The notes below the pieces were generated by a model that worked only from the letters and a program-made list of their open reading frames with translations, made no database searches and was not told where the DNA came from. Positions 1 to 7,587 of a stretch of DNA of 64,000 bases are shown here, one piece after another. The DNA is from JAEUSG01 sp964590225 (GTDB taxonomy: Bacteria; Fibrobacterota; OXYB2-FULL-49-7; JAEUSG01): the NCBI GenBank assembly GCA_964590225.1, contig CAZPWS010000002.1:62001-126000 (forward strand), in the 5' to 3' direction. The translations under genes were made by a program, and so were the position numbers. Within the stretch, counting starts at the first letter, position 1; every line of letters starts with the position of its first letter.

Positions 1-598
1 GCAAAGCACCTGTTGGACATGCCCTTTCGCATTCATAGCAGTCACCACAGGAAATATTCTGGTTATAATCATCATAACATTCGATGGGTAATTCACACGA
101 AATTAAAAATCCGCATATAAAAAAGCGTGAGCCATGCTCTCTGTTAATGATAAGCGTATTTTTTCCACGAAAGCCGAGCCCCGCTTTTATTGCAAATAGC
201 TTTTCTGCGACAGGCCTTGAGTCAACGAAAGGATATAGCTTTATATCCACAAACTGAGAGGATAGCATGGTTGATATAGTGAGTAATTTTTCTGTTATTA
301 CTGTATGATAGTCTTCGAATAGAGCATAAGTCGCGATAAGCGAATTGTCGGGAGCTGCCGGGTAGGGAACAAGACCAATGAGCATCGATTTGGCCTCTTT
401 TAGAGGGGGGGAAATCATTAGTCTTTCATTGCGCCTATTTTTAAGCGATGCCATTGGTGTATTCATTACCGCTCTGTCGAACTGTGTAATAAGCTCTTCT
501 GGAAGTGAGAGGTCTGTTATTACCGCCATTTTTATACCCTGTTGAGCAGCCTGTTCTTTTAAGCGGCGGACAAAAGCGCTATTTTCATCACTTGTCAT
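1..598 (-). CDS. queG: Epoxyqueuosine reductase QueG-like, 3' end outside window
   Basis: Reading the minus strand from the ATG at 598 gives an open frame of about 199 residues to the window edge, so the C-terminal part is missing. The frame holds the QueG-type block GLGFRGKNTLIIN, then FFICGFLISCELP, then the ferredoxin-like cluster CGDCYECERACPTGAL near the edge, which would bind a 4Fe-4S cluster. QueG is a cobalamin- and Fe-S-dependent cytoplasmic enzyme that reduces epoxyqueuosine to queuosine in tRNA. The stop codon of the upstream membrane-protein gene (600-602) lies one base before this ATG, so the two are probably co-transcribed. Identification rests on motif recall; a QueG paralogue with another role cannot be excluded. 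Confidence 0.8.
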   Translation of the reverse strand, partial: MTSDENSAFVRRLKEQAAQQGIKMAVITDLSLPEELITQFDRAVMNTPMASLKNRRNERLMISPPLKEAKSMLIGLVPYPAAPDNSLIATYALFEDYHTVITEKLLTISTMLSSQFVDIKLYPFVDSRPVAEKLFAIKAGLGFRGKNTLIINREHGSRFFICGFLISCELPIECYDDYNQNISCGDCYECERACPTGAL

Positions 599-599
599 G

Positions 600-1172
600 C
601 TACCCTTGCTTATTTCTTAACAGATACATAGGAATGAGAACGGGAATATGCCAAAGAAACGCACAAAGTGGTGGCAGTAATATTACAAGCCGCATAGAAT
701 CTATTGACCACATATTGACAGTCGTAGCAACAAATCCCATGCTCCACGCAATTTTTGGCTCACTTAACGGTCCCCTCCAAACCTTCTTAATGGTAGGTAA
801 TATTGCGAGCAGATCGACAAAAAGGCTTATGAATACGCTATAACTGGCCTCTCTTGTCAGATACCATACAACAATACCAGATACTCCCAGTAAAAGGCAG
901 GCAAATTCAAGCGGTGATTTTTCCCATACTCCAAAGCGAAGAGAAAGCGAAAAGATTAGTATGGAATTGAAGGTCGCCGCCCCAAGATAAAATAGGGTAG
1001 ATTTTGCTCCACAGGCTGCGGAGGCAATGAAGATTACAAGCGAAAGAAATGTCCATATTCCCCATGTTACCTTGCTCGGTTTAGCTTCACCACGAATCAC
1101 TGCGTAGCAGTATGGTACAACGGTTGATACATTTATTATTGCGGCAAGAAGACCATAAAAAGAATTTGACAC
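600..1172 (-). CDS. Hypothetical multi-pass membrane protein (PQ-loop-like)
   Basis: The 190-residue protein is almost entirely hydrophobic, with about six or seven predicted membrane segments separated by short polar turns. The segment near residues 25-45 (VIRGEAKPSKVTWGIWTFLS) has the Pro and Trp placement seen in small SWEET/PQ-loop-like transporters, but this is only a resemblance. I do not recognise a specific function. It sits one base upstream of queG and about 47 bases downstream of the DUF2400 gene on the same strand. Function is left open. Confidence 0.6.
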   Translation of the reverse strand: MSNSFYGLLAAIINVSTVVPYCYAVIRGEAKPSKVTWGIWTFLSLVIFIASAACGAKSTLFYLGAATFNSILIFSLSLRFGVWEKSPLEFACLLLGVSGIVVWYLTREASYSVFISLFVDLLAILPTIKKVWRGPLSEPKIAWSMGFVATTVNMWSIDSMRLVILLPPLCAFLWHIPVLIPMYLLRNKQG

Positions 1173-1219
1173 CGCAATAAAATAAACAAAACATAGCAGG
1201 CGCGAGGTAATCGAAATAT

Positions 1220-1948
1220 TTAACGCCCTCTGAACTCCATTTTTCCAGCGGAGCAGAGGGCAAAGTCGTATTTTATGGGATCGACAGGATCAAGTTTTTT
1301 CAGGGCTGAAGTAATCTCTTCGGCCATAAGCCAATCGCCCTGTTTTCGTGAGGTTAATCCAAGCTTTTTCCCCATTTTTTCAATATGAGTATCAACGGGT
1401 ATTATAAGAAGAGATGGGGATAGTTTTTTCCAGATTCCGAAATCTATACAGTCCTTCGGACGGGCCATCCAGCGTAGATACATACAAAGCCTTTTGCATG
1501 TTCCCTTTGAGGCGGATGGAACAAGCCAGTTGAAACTTGTCGGCAGTTTTTGTAGGCCGGACTCCTTGGCTGCATAGTTCATTATTTTATCTCGAAAACT
1601 GTTAATTGCTGACTGTAAAGGGCTGTTGGCATTTTTATCAAGAGAATCCATAAACCCATTTTCTATGGACGAATATTTTTTCAGAACTTTTTGCATTGCA
1701 ACGGATAGAAGTGCCATGTCAATTTCATTATTGAAGCGGTGCTTGAATCCTGCAAAGGCCTTTAATGCCGATTTGTAGCCGTTAGATTTAACAAACAAGT
1801 ATGGCTGCCAATCCATTCGTAAAAATAGATTGTCCAGTGACTTAATTATTTGCTCAACTCTGCCATACGACAAAAGGGCAGCAAAAAGCCCCGCAATTTC
1901 AATATCGTAATCTGTCTGAAATTTTTTTACGACTGTGAGTGGATCCAC
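1220..1948 (-). CDS. TIGR02757/DUF2400 family protein, N-terminus lacks a standard start
   Basis: The body matches the DUF2400 (TIGR02757) family: DYDIEIAGLFAALLSYGRV near the start, then a central VPSASKGTCKRLCMYLRWMARP segment and a final PVDTHIEKMGKKLGL plus DFALCSAGKMEF. These recall a helix-hairpin-helix DNA glycosylase-like fold, but the function of the family is unknown. The first available start is GTG at 1948, giving 242 residues. The frame stays open 28 codons further upstream (to 2032), and that stretch reads VDSLYRKYHKECFVSVDP, which fits the usual family N-terminus, yet contains no ATG, GTG, TTG or CTG (only one ATA). Either an unusual start is used, or the gene is N-terminally damaged. 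Confidence 0.75.
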   Translation of the reverse strand: MDPLTVVKKFQTDYDIEIAGLFAALLSYGRVEQIIKSLDNLFLRMDWQPYLFVKSNGYKSALKAFAGFKHRFNNEIDMALLSVAMQKVLKKYSSIENGFMDSLDKNANSPLQSAINSFRDKIMNYAAKESGLQKLPTSFNWLVPSASKGTCKRLCMYLRWMARPKDCIDFGIWKKLSPSLLIIPVDTHIEKMGKKLGLTSRKQGDWLMAEEITSALKKLDPVDPIKYDFALCSAGKMEFRGR

Positions 1949-1975
1949 AGAAACAAAGCACTCTTTATGATATTT

Positions 1976-1996
1976 ACGGTAGAGCGAATCTACCGT
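1976..1996. repeat. Perfect 8-bp inverted repeat at the DUF2400 5' end
   Basis: The arms ACGGTAGA (1976-1983) and TCTACCGT (1989-1996) are perfect inverted repeats with a 5-base loop. They lie between the end of the GT2 synthase gene (stop at 2014) and the GTG start of the DUF2400 gene at 1948. There is no following T-run on the minus strand, so it is not an ordinary terminator. It may be a translational control hairpin, or simply coding sequence of the extended N-terminus. Confidence 0.4.
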
Positions 1997-2013
1997 GAGG
2001 CCGGCTTTCTGTT

Positions 2014-3504
2014 TTATTTCGACCCTGGCTCGTTAAGTACCGACTGGAAAACCATCCGCTCCCTTACTCGGGAGAGGAGCATCCAGAGGTATCCGGGGGC
2101 AAAAAAGAGGGCGGCAGAAAGGAGAAAATATTTGCCGGATGAAAAAATAAGGGCGAACAGAGCAATAAAATAGATATTGATGAAGAAAATGACTTTATAT
2201 ACAGGACTTGAGTTGTTTTCTGACAGTATGTACTTGGTGAATTTATTATTGAATTTTGGCGTTCTTATGAAGGGGGTTTTTTTCCCTGTAATAGCTTCCT
2301 TGACGGCGTAGAGACCATTTGTCGCAAAGCCAATTGAAAGCAGGAGTAAGAGTGTCGGATAAACAAAAGTTTGCCTCTTCCACCCACGCGCTTCTACTTC
2401 GGCAACAAAGTAGTATGTCCATATCATGAAGCAGTTGATAAAAACAAAACCAAGTGCAATCCACATGAAATTGGCATCAATGTATTCTTTTGTGAAAAAT
2501 AAAATCGGAACAGTCAGTAATGAAATTATTACAGAAAAAAGATAGCCGGCACCCGAAAAAAGATGGCAGGAGGCATCAACCTTTTTTGCTAATGGTATAT
2601 TTGACCTCCAAAGAACGGGAAGCATTTTGATTAAAACCTGTGTCAATCCTTTTACCCAGCGAAACTGTTGACCATTGTATGCGTCTAAGGTTGGTGGGAG
2701 TTCGGAGTGGGCAACAAGGTCGCGCAGGTAAATAAATTTCCAACCAGCAAGCTGAGCGCGATAGGAGAGGTCAAGATCTTCTGTAAGGGTATCACCTTGC
2801 CATCCGCCGCAGGAGTTAATTGCCTCTTTACGCCATATCCCTGCAGTACCGTTAAAATTAAAGAAATGGCCGCTGCGGTTCCGTGCAGTATGTTCAATAA
2901 TAAAATGGCCGTTAAGAAAGCTGGTTTGCAGTCTGGTAAGAAGGGTGTCTTTCTCATTCAGAAAACCCCAGCGGCATTGTACCATTCCAACTTCATTTGA
3001 AGTAAAGTAATGTACGGTTTCCTTAAGAAACGATTTAGGTATAATAAAATCTGAGTCGAAAACAGCTACAAATTCTCCCTTGGCGACCTTTAAGCCCTCT
3101 GCCAATGCGCCCGCTTTAAAATCATGCCTGTTCGTTCTATGGTAAAGGTTTATGTCGAAGCCCTTTTTCTTATAGGCTTCAACACAGGCACGAGAGATTT
3201 CTATTGAGTTGTCGGTTGAGTCGTCGAGAACCTGAATCTCAAAACGCTCTTTTGGATAGTCAATTGAAGTCGCCGATTCAATAAGGCGATCTATAACATT
3301 TTGTTCATTGTAAAGAGGAAGCTGAATAGTAACAAAAGGTAATTTGTCCCACTCCTTTTCTGGCGCAGGATTGTTGCTTCTGTGCCACAAATAGGAAATA
3401 AGAAGCTTAACCTTATACAAAATGAGCACTGCAATAGCGGAGAGCAGTGGAAAGTAAAACCCTAAAAGAAGAATCTTAACGAGCGTTTTATGTTCTTCGA
3501 ACAT
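2014..3504 (-). CDS. Processive GT2 glycosyltransferase, cellulose/mannan synthase-like
   Basis: This 496-residue inner-membrane protein has one N-terminal membrane segment (about 8-30), a cytoplasmic GT-A domain and about four C-terminal membrane segments. The full processive beta-glycosyltransferase signature is present: LDDSTD around 93-98, DSD at 150-152, TED at 241-243 and QQFRW at 279-283. The proteins of this type most like it are the CslA-like glucomannan synthases and bacterial cellulose-synthase-like enzymes, which polymerise beta-linked hexoses from nucleotide sugars while extruding the chain. The product here cannot be told. No PilZ domain, BcsB or export partner is next to it. 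The 207-base gap upstream separates it from the methyltransferase gene. Confidence 0.85.
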   Translation of the reverse strand: MFEEHKTLVKILLLGFYFPLLSAIAVLILYKVKLLISYLWHRSNNPAPEKEWDKLPFVTIQLPLYNEQNVIDRLIESATSIDYPKERFEIQVLDDSTDNSIEISRACVEAYKKKGFDINLYHRTNRHDFKAGALAEGLKVAKGEFVAVFDSDFIIPKSFLKETVHYFTSNEVGMVQCRWGFLNEKDTLLTRLQTSFLNGHFIIEHTARNRSGHFFNFNGTAGIWRKEAINSCGGWQGDTLTEDLDLSYRAQLAGWKFIYLRDLVAHSELPPTLDAYNGQQFRWVKGLTQVLIKMLPVLWRSNIPLAKKVDASCHLFSGAGYLFSVIISLLTVPILFFTKEYIDANFMWIALGFVFINCFMIWTYYFVAEVEARGWKRQTFVYPTLLLLLSIGFATNGLYAVKEAITGKKTPFIRTPKFNNKFTKYILSENNSSPVYKVIFFINIYFIALFALIFSSGKYFLLSAALFFAPGYLWMLLSRVRERMVFQSVLNEPGSK

Positions 3505-3711
3505 ATTTACTCACAATTTTTGAGATGTCCCTAAGAGCTCACACGCATTATGCTTTTTTCAAAGGCATCACTCCTAAATAAGAATGTGTCCTCGTAAGCT
3601 TATGGCTAAAATAATCATTACTATATGTCGAACACAATATTGTAACGAAAACTGTCCATATGGTGTGACAACGGACGACAAATTAAATTCGTTAAATAGA
3701 CTTAACTTGTC

Positions 3712-4599
3712 TTAACCGAGCGTTTTTCTAATAGCCTCTATGTGTGATGGATTTGTTCCGCAACAGCCACCAATAACCCGAACCCCAAGCTTTATGAGTT
3801 GTGCTGCATGGCCGGAAAAAGTGGTGGCATCCATTTTATAAACGGCTTTTCCGTTTTCTATTACTGGTAGGCCGGCGTTGGCCTTTATCCATACCGGCAA
3901 GGGTGATTTTTTTACAAGGGTTGAAGCTAAGTTGACATACTTCTCTATTCCCACTCCGCAGTTAGCCCCGATCATGGCTGCCCCTTTGTTAATGGCAGTC
4001 TTGAGAAGGTCGTCAATTGAAACGCCCATCATTGTCCGGTCACATAAAGAACCGCTATCAAAGGTCATGGAGGAAATTGCGGGCAGGCCAACTTCTACTA
4101 CGGCTTCAAGAGCAGCTTCCAGCTCTTCAATATCTGTCATTGTTTCAATTACTACTGCATCGGCCTCGGCAATTTTAAACGCCTTTGCTTGTTGTAAAAA
4201 GGCAGCCTTGGCTTCGCCTTTGTCAATTTCTCCCATAGAGACCATTTTGCCAGTAGGTCCCATGGAAGCAAAAACAAGTGCACTATTCTTTGCTGCTTCC
4301 TTTGATATTTCAACGGCTTTTACATTTATCTCTTCTGTACGGTCGGCAAGATCATGTTTCTCGAGAACAAATTTATTTCCACCGAAACTGTTGGTAAGAA
4401 TAATATCAGAACCGGCATTGACATAAGAAGAAGCTACTTTTGCAACCAGCTCCCTGTTTTCGATATTCATTCTTTCGGGGCTTGCTCCAACCGGAAGTCC
4501 CAATTTGAACAATTCTGATCCCCAGCCTCCGTCGGATAAAAAGGTTTTCTTTGTATCCTTGCTGAATATTTCGTTTGGATTGGGTTTATTTTGCAGCAT
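3712..4599 (-). CDS. Homocysteine S-methyltransferase family protein
   Basis: A 295-residue TIM-barrel protein of the BHMT/MetH-N family, which transfers a methyl group to homocysteine. The start of the barrel (FLSDGGWGSELFKLGLPVG) and the zinc ligands are clear: a cysteine in GANCG (about 214) and the pair in GGCCGT (about 279-280). I chose the ATG at 4599 rather than the one at 4617, because an AGGAG lies eight bases before it. This leaves a 14-bp overlap with the end of the upstream flippase-like gene. The methyl donor (betaine, S-methylmethionine or methyl-corrinoid) cannot be told from sequence. No cobalamin domain is fused. Confidence 0.85.
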   Translation of the reverse strand: MLQNKPNPNEIFSKDTKKTFLSDGGWGSELFKLGLPVGASPERMNIENRELVAKVASSYVNAGSDIILTNSFGGNKFVLEKHDLADRTEEINVKAVEISKEAAKNSALVFASMGPTGKMVSMGEIDKGEAKAAFLQQAKAFKIAEADAVVIETMTDIEELEAALEAVVEVGLPAISSMTFDSGSLCDRTMMGVSIDDLLKTAINKGAAMIGANCGVGIEKYVNLASTLVKKSPLPVWIKANAGLPVIENGKAVYKMDATTFSGHAAQLIKLGVRVIGGCCGTNPSHIEAIRKTLG

Positions 4600-5479
4600 A
4601 AATGTTTCTCCTGTCATAATAGAATTTTTTTGATATCAGGAAATAAAATAATTCCACAGCGGAAGTTAATAATCTTAAAAAAATAGATAGCAATACAGCT
4701 TTTTCTACGGGGATATATTTGCTTAAAATATAGACAAGACAAGCTTCCTGTACACCAAGTCCCTTGGGGGCTATCAAAACAAGGGCACCCGACAGCCATG
4801 AAGCCGCCGGCAATAGAAACAGGCTAATGGGAGAATCGAAGGATTGTTTAGTAAAGATATATAGCGCTCCACCCCATGCTATCCACATGAGCACTATTAA
4901 AAGAAACGCGAAAGCAATAGACGAAAATGAAAAATCTGGTTGAATCTCTTTCTTTGTTAATTTGCCAGTTAGCTTTTTTACAAATGCAGGGTGAAGCATC
5001 AGTGGTAATATTGCAAGCGAAATATAAAGTGGATACATAGAACACAGTTCAAGCTTATGAAAAAGAAGAAACAGCAAGGCAGGAAACGCAGTTAATAGCA
5101 AAAGGTAAGACTCCAGAGAAGAAGCCAGCAGTGTAGCTATTGCGGAAAGGCCCATTCTTCGGGCAATATCACCACGCCACCACAAGCTTGCGAAGCTACC
5201 GGGTAAAAAACGCAAGGGAATCGAGAGTGCCCAAATGGCACCGCTTTTAGTACTATTGGAATTCTTCTCAAAAATAGAGTGGCAGAATGTCCACGCCTTA
5301 ATATTCAGTACTATGCCTACAGTATATAGAAGTATAAAGAAGAGAATGGCAGGAATGTTTCCTAAAACCATCTCTCTGTAAGAGACAGCCGAATATGTTT
5401 TCACGAAAGCTGCCACAAAAAACGAAAGAGCAGCAACAAGAACTGCTCTTCTCAACCAGCCATAAATTGTATGCAACAT
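4586..5479 (-). CDS. Flippase-like / LPG-synthase transmembrane-domain protein (UPF0104)
   Basis: The 297-residue protein has about eight hydrophobic segments and the family signature APKGLGVQEACLV near residue 235 (PxGLGxxE), typical of the lysylphosphatidylglycerol synthase transmembrane region and AglD-type proteins. It lacks the soluble aminoacyl-transferase domain of MprF, so the role is probably lipid or polyprenyl-sugar handling in the inner membrane. SD-like AGGA lies five bases before the ATG. The start codon is inside a perfect 9-3-9 palindrome (5465-5485), described separately, so initiation may be regulated. It follows the GH130 gene by 14 bases and overlaps the next gene. Confidence 0.75.
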   Translation of the reverse strand: MLHTIYGWLRRAVLVAALSFFVAAFVKTYSAVSYREMVLGNIPAILFFILLYTVGIVLNIKAWTFCHSIFEKNSNSTKSGAIWALSIPLRFLPGSFASLWWRGDIARRMGLSAIATLLASSLESYLLLLTAFPALLFLLFHKLELCSMYPLYISLAILPLMLHPAFVKKLTGKLTKKEIQPDFSFSSIAFAFLLIVLMWIAWGGALYIFTKQSFDSPISLFLLPAASWLSGALVLIAPKGLGVQEACLVYILSKYIPVEKAVLLSIFLRLLTSAVELFYFLISKKFYYDRRNIYAAK

Positions 5480-5485
5480 ACAATT
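5465..5485. promoter_or_regulatory. 9-3-9 palindrome overlapping the start codon of the flippase-like gene
   Basis: The arms AATTGTATG (5465-5473) and CATACAATT (5477-5485) flank CAA. They are perfectly complementary and include the ATG (5477-5479, read on the minus strand). The same element, with one compensatory base pair changed, lies upstream of gnd at 10619-10639. The core resembles GntR/FadR-type operators (TTGTAnnnTACAA class), but a 9-bp RNA hairpin with a UUG loop that hides the start codon is equally possible. Confidence 0.55.
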
Positions 5486-5493
5486 CCTATGGG

Positions 5494-6705
5494 TTAAATA
5501 ATTTTCCCGATCGCGTCGAATTTTCTAATATGAGCTACAAGTTCGTTCAGATTAACCTTTGCAATTCCGCCTAATTCGTCGGCAGCGCCATAGCTTATTA
5601 TAAGTGTGTTGTTGATTACCGCACCACCGCAGGAGAAAATGCAGGGTAATGGGAAGTTTTTAGGCTGCTCCCAATCCATTTTGGCGTACATGAGCCTTTC
5701 CGGGCAACGATGAGCTATTACAGGAAAATCATTGCTTTGCTCTTTAAGAATCATGAAAGACTGCGTGTATCCAATTTCAGGATGGCGACCGTGGTACGAT
5801 ATCAACCACTCATTTTCTGATATTCGAATTGGCGGAGTGCTTGCCCCTACCTTTTTAAGCTCCCAGTCAAAAATTGATGTAGCCAAAAACCTTTGTTCGG
5901 CTTTGTGTGTGGGGAAATCGTAAAAATTATCTGCGGCAGAAAGAAACATTGATGGACGCGTTTCACCTTTTGCAACTTCATTATAAGTTTGCGGAGTAAC
6001 AGGTCTATGCATCAGCAGATATTGTTTTTTCCCGTGAATGGTAAACTTTTCTGGAAAGAAGAAAACATCACGGTTATCTCCTTTTTCCGGATCGGTTAAG
6101 TGATAAATAACCTTGAATGCTTTATCATATTGCCGGTTTCTAAGACTTGTCATGTCAACCTTATACAGGATATTGCCGGCGGACTTAACGCCGAGACCGA
6201 AGGGATTATCTTTTTTTCTTGCCCATTCGGGAACATAATCAATTGCCCACTTTTCATTACCGGATGAGTTAAGCCAGTAAGGCCCTACCGGAAACATTCT
6301 TGTACATACGGTCAGATAATATTCACCTTCAATGGAAAAAAGTCGAGGATCTTCGATGTAGGCATTTGCGTAATCGACAATTTCTCGACCGTCAATATTT
6401 TTAATCCGGATCGTCTCTGGTTTACTGTTCATGCGAGGCATCATTGCAATATTTGACCAGTCTATATCCCATGTTTCGCCCTCATCATCACTACTGCCGT
6501 AGCCGAGAACCCATAGATATGGAGGATATTTTCCACCTTTCGGTGTATATTCGGGCCAAGGGCCACAGGCGCGGAACAGCATATGCAGACGATTATCAAC
6601 AGGATCCTTAATTATTGCAGGATTTGTTACCATTGTTTCTGCCCACGGTACATTTTTCTGTGGTTCAAGGATTGGCCCTATGCCGTGTTTGATTTCAAGA
6701 TCCAT
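5494..6705 (-). CDS. Glycoside hydrolase family 130 beta-mannoside phosphorylase-like
   Basis: 403 residues with the five-bladed GH130 layout: an early WAETMVTNPAIIKD and HMLFRACG, YLWVLGYGSSDDEGETW, and the catalytic-region motif YIEDPRL (about 117-122), in which the Asp supplies the general acid. GH130 enzymes phosphorolyse beta-1,4- or beta-1,2-mannosides, for example mannosylglucose to mannose-1-phosphate. Subfamily and linkage cannot be set from sequence alone. The start at 6705 was preferred over the upstream in-frame ATG at 6774, since GGGAG precedes it and the longer form would overlap the SDR gene. There is no signal peptide, so it acts in the cytoplasm. The AGE-type protein at 12888 may supply its substrate. 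Confidence 0.8.
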   Translation of the reverse strand: MDLEIKHGIGPILEPQKNVPWAETMVTNPAIIKDPVDNRLHMLFRACGPWPEYTPKGGKYPPYLWVLGYGSSDDEGETWDIDWSNIAMMPRMNSKPETIRIKNIDGREIVDYANAYIEDPRLFSIEGEYYLTVCTRMFPVGPYWLNSSGNEKWAIDYVPEWARKKDNPFGLGVKSAGNILYKVDMTSLRNRQYDKAFKVIYHLTDPEKGDNRDVFFFPEKFTIHGKKQYLLMHRPVTPQTYNEVAKGETRPSMFLSAADNFYDFPTHKAEQRFLATSIFDWELKKVGASTPPIRISENEWLISYHGRHPEIGYTQSFMILKEQSNDFPVIAHRCPERLMYAKMDWEQPKNFPLPCIFSCGGAVINNTLIISYGAADELGGIAKVNLNELVAHIRKFDAIGKII

Positions 6706-6745
6706 TTTAATTTCTCCCAGAGTTATGTGTATCTCTCTGTTCGCC

Positions 6746-7558
6746 TTAAATATTATACGATAGATAGCCACCATCGACTGGAATGGTTACGCCAGAGATA
6801 AACGAGGCGGCCTTATCTGAAACGAGAAAAAGGACAGCCCCCATCATTTCCGAAGCTTCACCAAAGCGGTTAAAAGGAGTGTGCCCCAATACTGCCTGGC
6901 CCCGCGCTGTTGGGGTGTTGTCCGAATTCAGGAGAAGCGCCCTGTTTTGATCGGCAACAATAAATCCTGGGGCAATTGCATTGGCGCGGATTCCGTAAGG
7001 CGCTAATTCTTTAGCTTGCGCTACTGTTTGATTCATCACTCCGGCTTTTGCGGCGGAATAGGCATATACCCCCGATAGTGGATTAAAACTTGCCATTGAG
7101 GCAATATTAAGGATGCTTCCCTTAATTTTATTCTCTATCCAGTATTGCGAGAAATATTTAACCGGAAGTATGCAGCCGGCAAGAAGATTAAGCTTAAGAA
7201 CAAATTCAAAGTCGTCCGCTTTTACATCCTGAATAGTAGAGCGGCCTTTGTTGCCCCCAGCGCCATTAAGCAGTATATCAACTTTACCAAATATGGCTAT
7301 CGACTTAGCAAGCGCACTTTTAAGCGATTCTTCATCCATAAGATTAACCTGCACGGATGAAACCGCCTTGGGATTACCGCACTCTTTTGCGATTATGGCT
7401 ACCTTTTCGTTAAGTGCATCCTCTCGGATATCCCACAGAATAACATTTGCGCCAGCTTTGGCAAGGGCTGTAGCCATCTGGCTGCATAAAACACCGCCGC
7501 CGCCTGTAATCACGGCAGTTTTACCTTTTAGCCCAAACATCTCATTTAAATAGTCCAT
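6746..7558 (-). CDS. SDR-family oxidoreductase, probable D-mannonate/fructuronate oxidoreductase
   Basis: A classical 270-residue short-chain dehydrogenase. It has the nucleotide loop TGGGGVL (18-24), NGAGG at 98-102, the catalytic Ser154, Tyr167 and Lys171 (YSAAK), and the C-terminal GVTIPVDGGYLSYNI. The sequence style and the position directly after uxaE suggest the Bacillus YjmF/UxuB-type SDR, which reduces D-fructuronate to D-mannonate with NAD(P)H. That assignment is an inference from neighbourhood. Note the loop reads GGGGVL rather than the common GxxxGIG. No uxaC or uxuA is in the window, so the pathway is only partly encoded here. Confidence 0.8.
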   Translation of the reverse strand: MDYLNEMFGLKGKTAVITGGGGVLCSQMATALAKAGANVILWDIREDALNEKVAIIAKECGNPKAVSSVQVNLMDEESLKSALAKSIAIFGKVDILLNGAGGNKGRSTIQDVKADDFEFVLKLNLLAGCILPVKYFSQYWIENKIKGSILNIASMASFNPLSGVYAYSAAKAGVMNQTVAQAKELAPYGIRANAIAPGFIVADQNRALLLNSDNTPTARGQAVLGHTPFNRFGEASEMMGAVLFLVSDKAASFISGVTIPVDGGYLSYNI

Positions 7559-7587
7559 CTCTTTTTACTCCAATTTGTTTAAAGAAA

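Noticed and set aside
505..843. Open frame of 112 codons on the plus strand over queG and the membrane-protein gene
   Set aside because: It is the opposite-strand shadow of two good minus-strand genes and has no recognisable protein features.
3505..3711. Possible leader peptide or riboswitch in the 207-base gap before the GT2 synthase
   Set aside because: An AGGAG and short open frame are present, and weak -10-like boxes occur, but no conserved aptamer shape or stem could be supported.
3878..4426. 182-codon plus-strand open frame inside the homocysteine methyltransferase gene
   Set aside because: Ser/Ala-rich reading of the antisense strand of a well-conserved gene.
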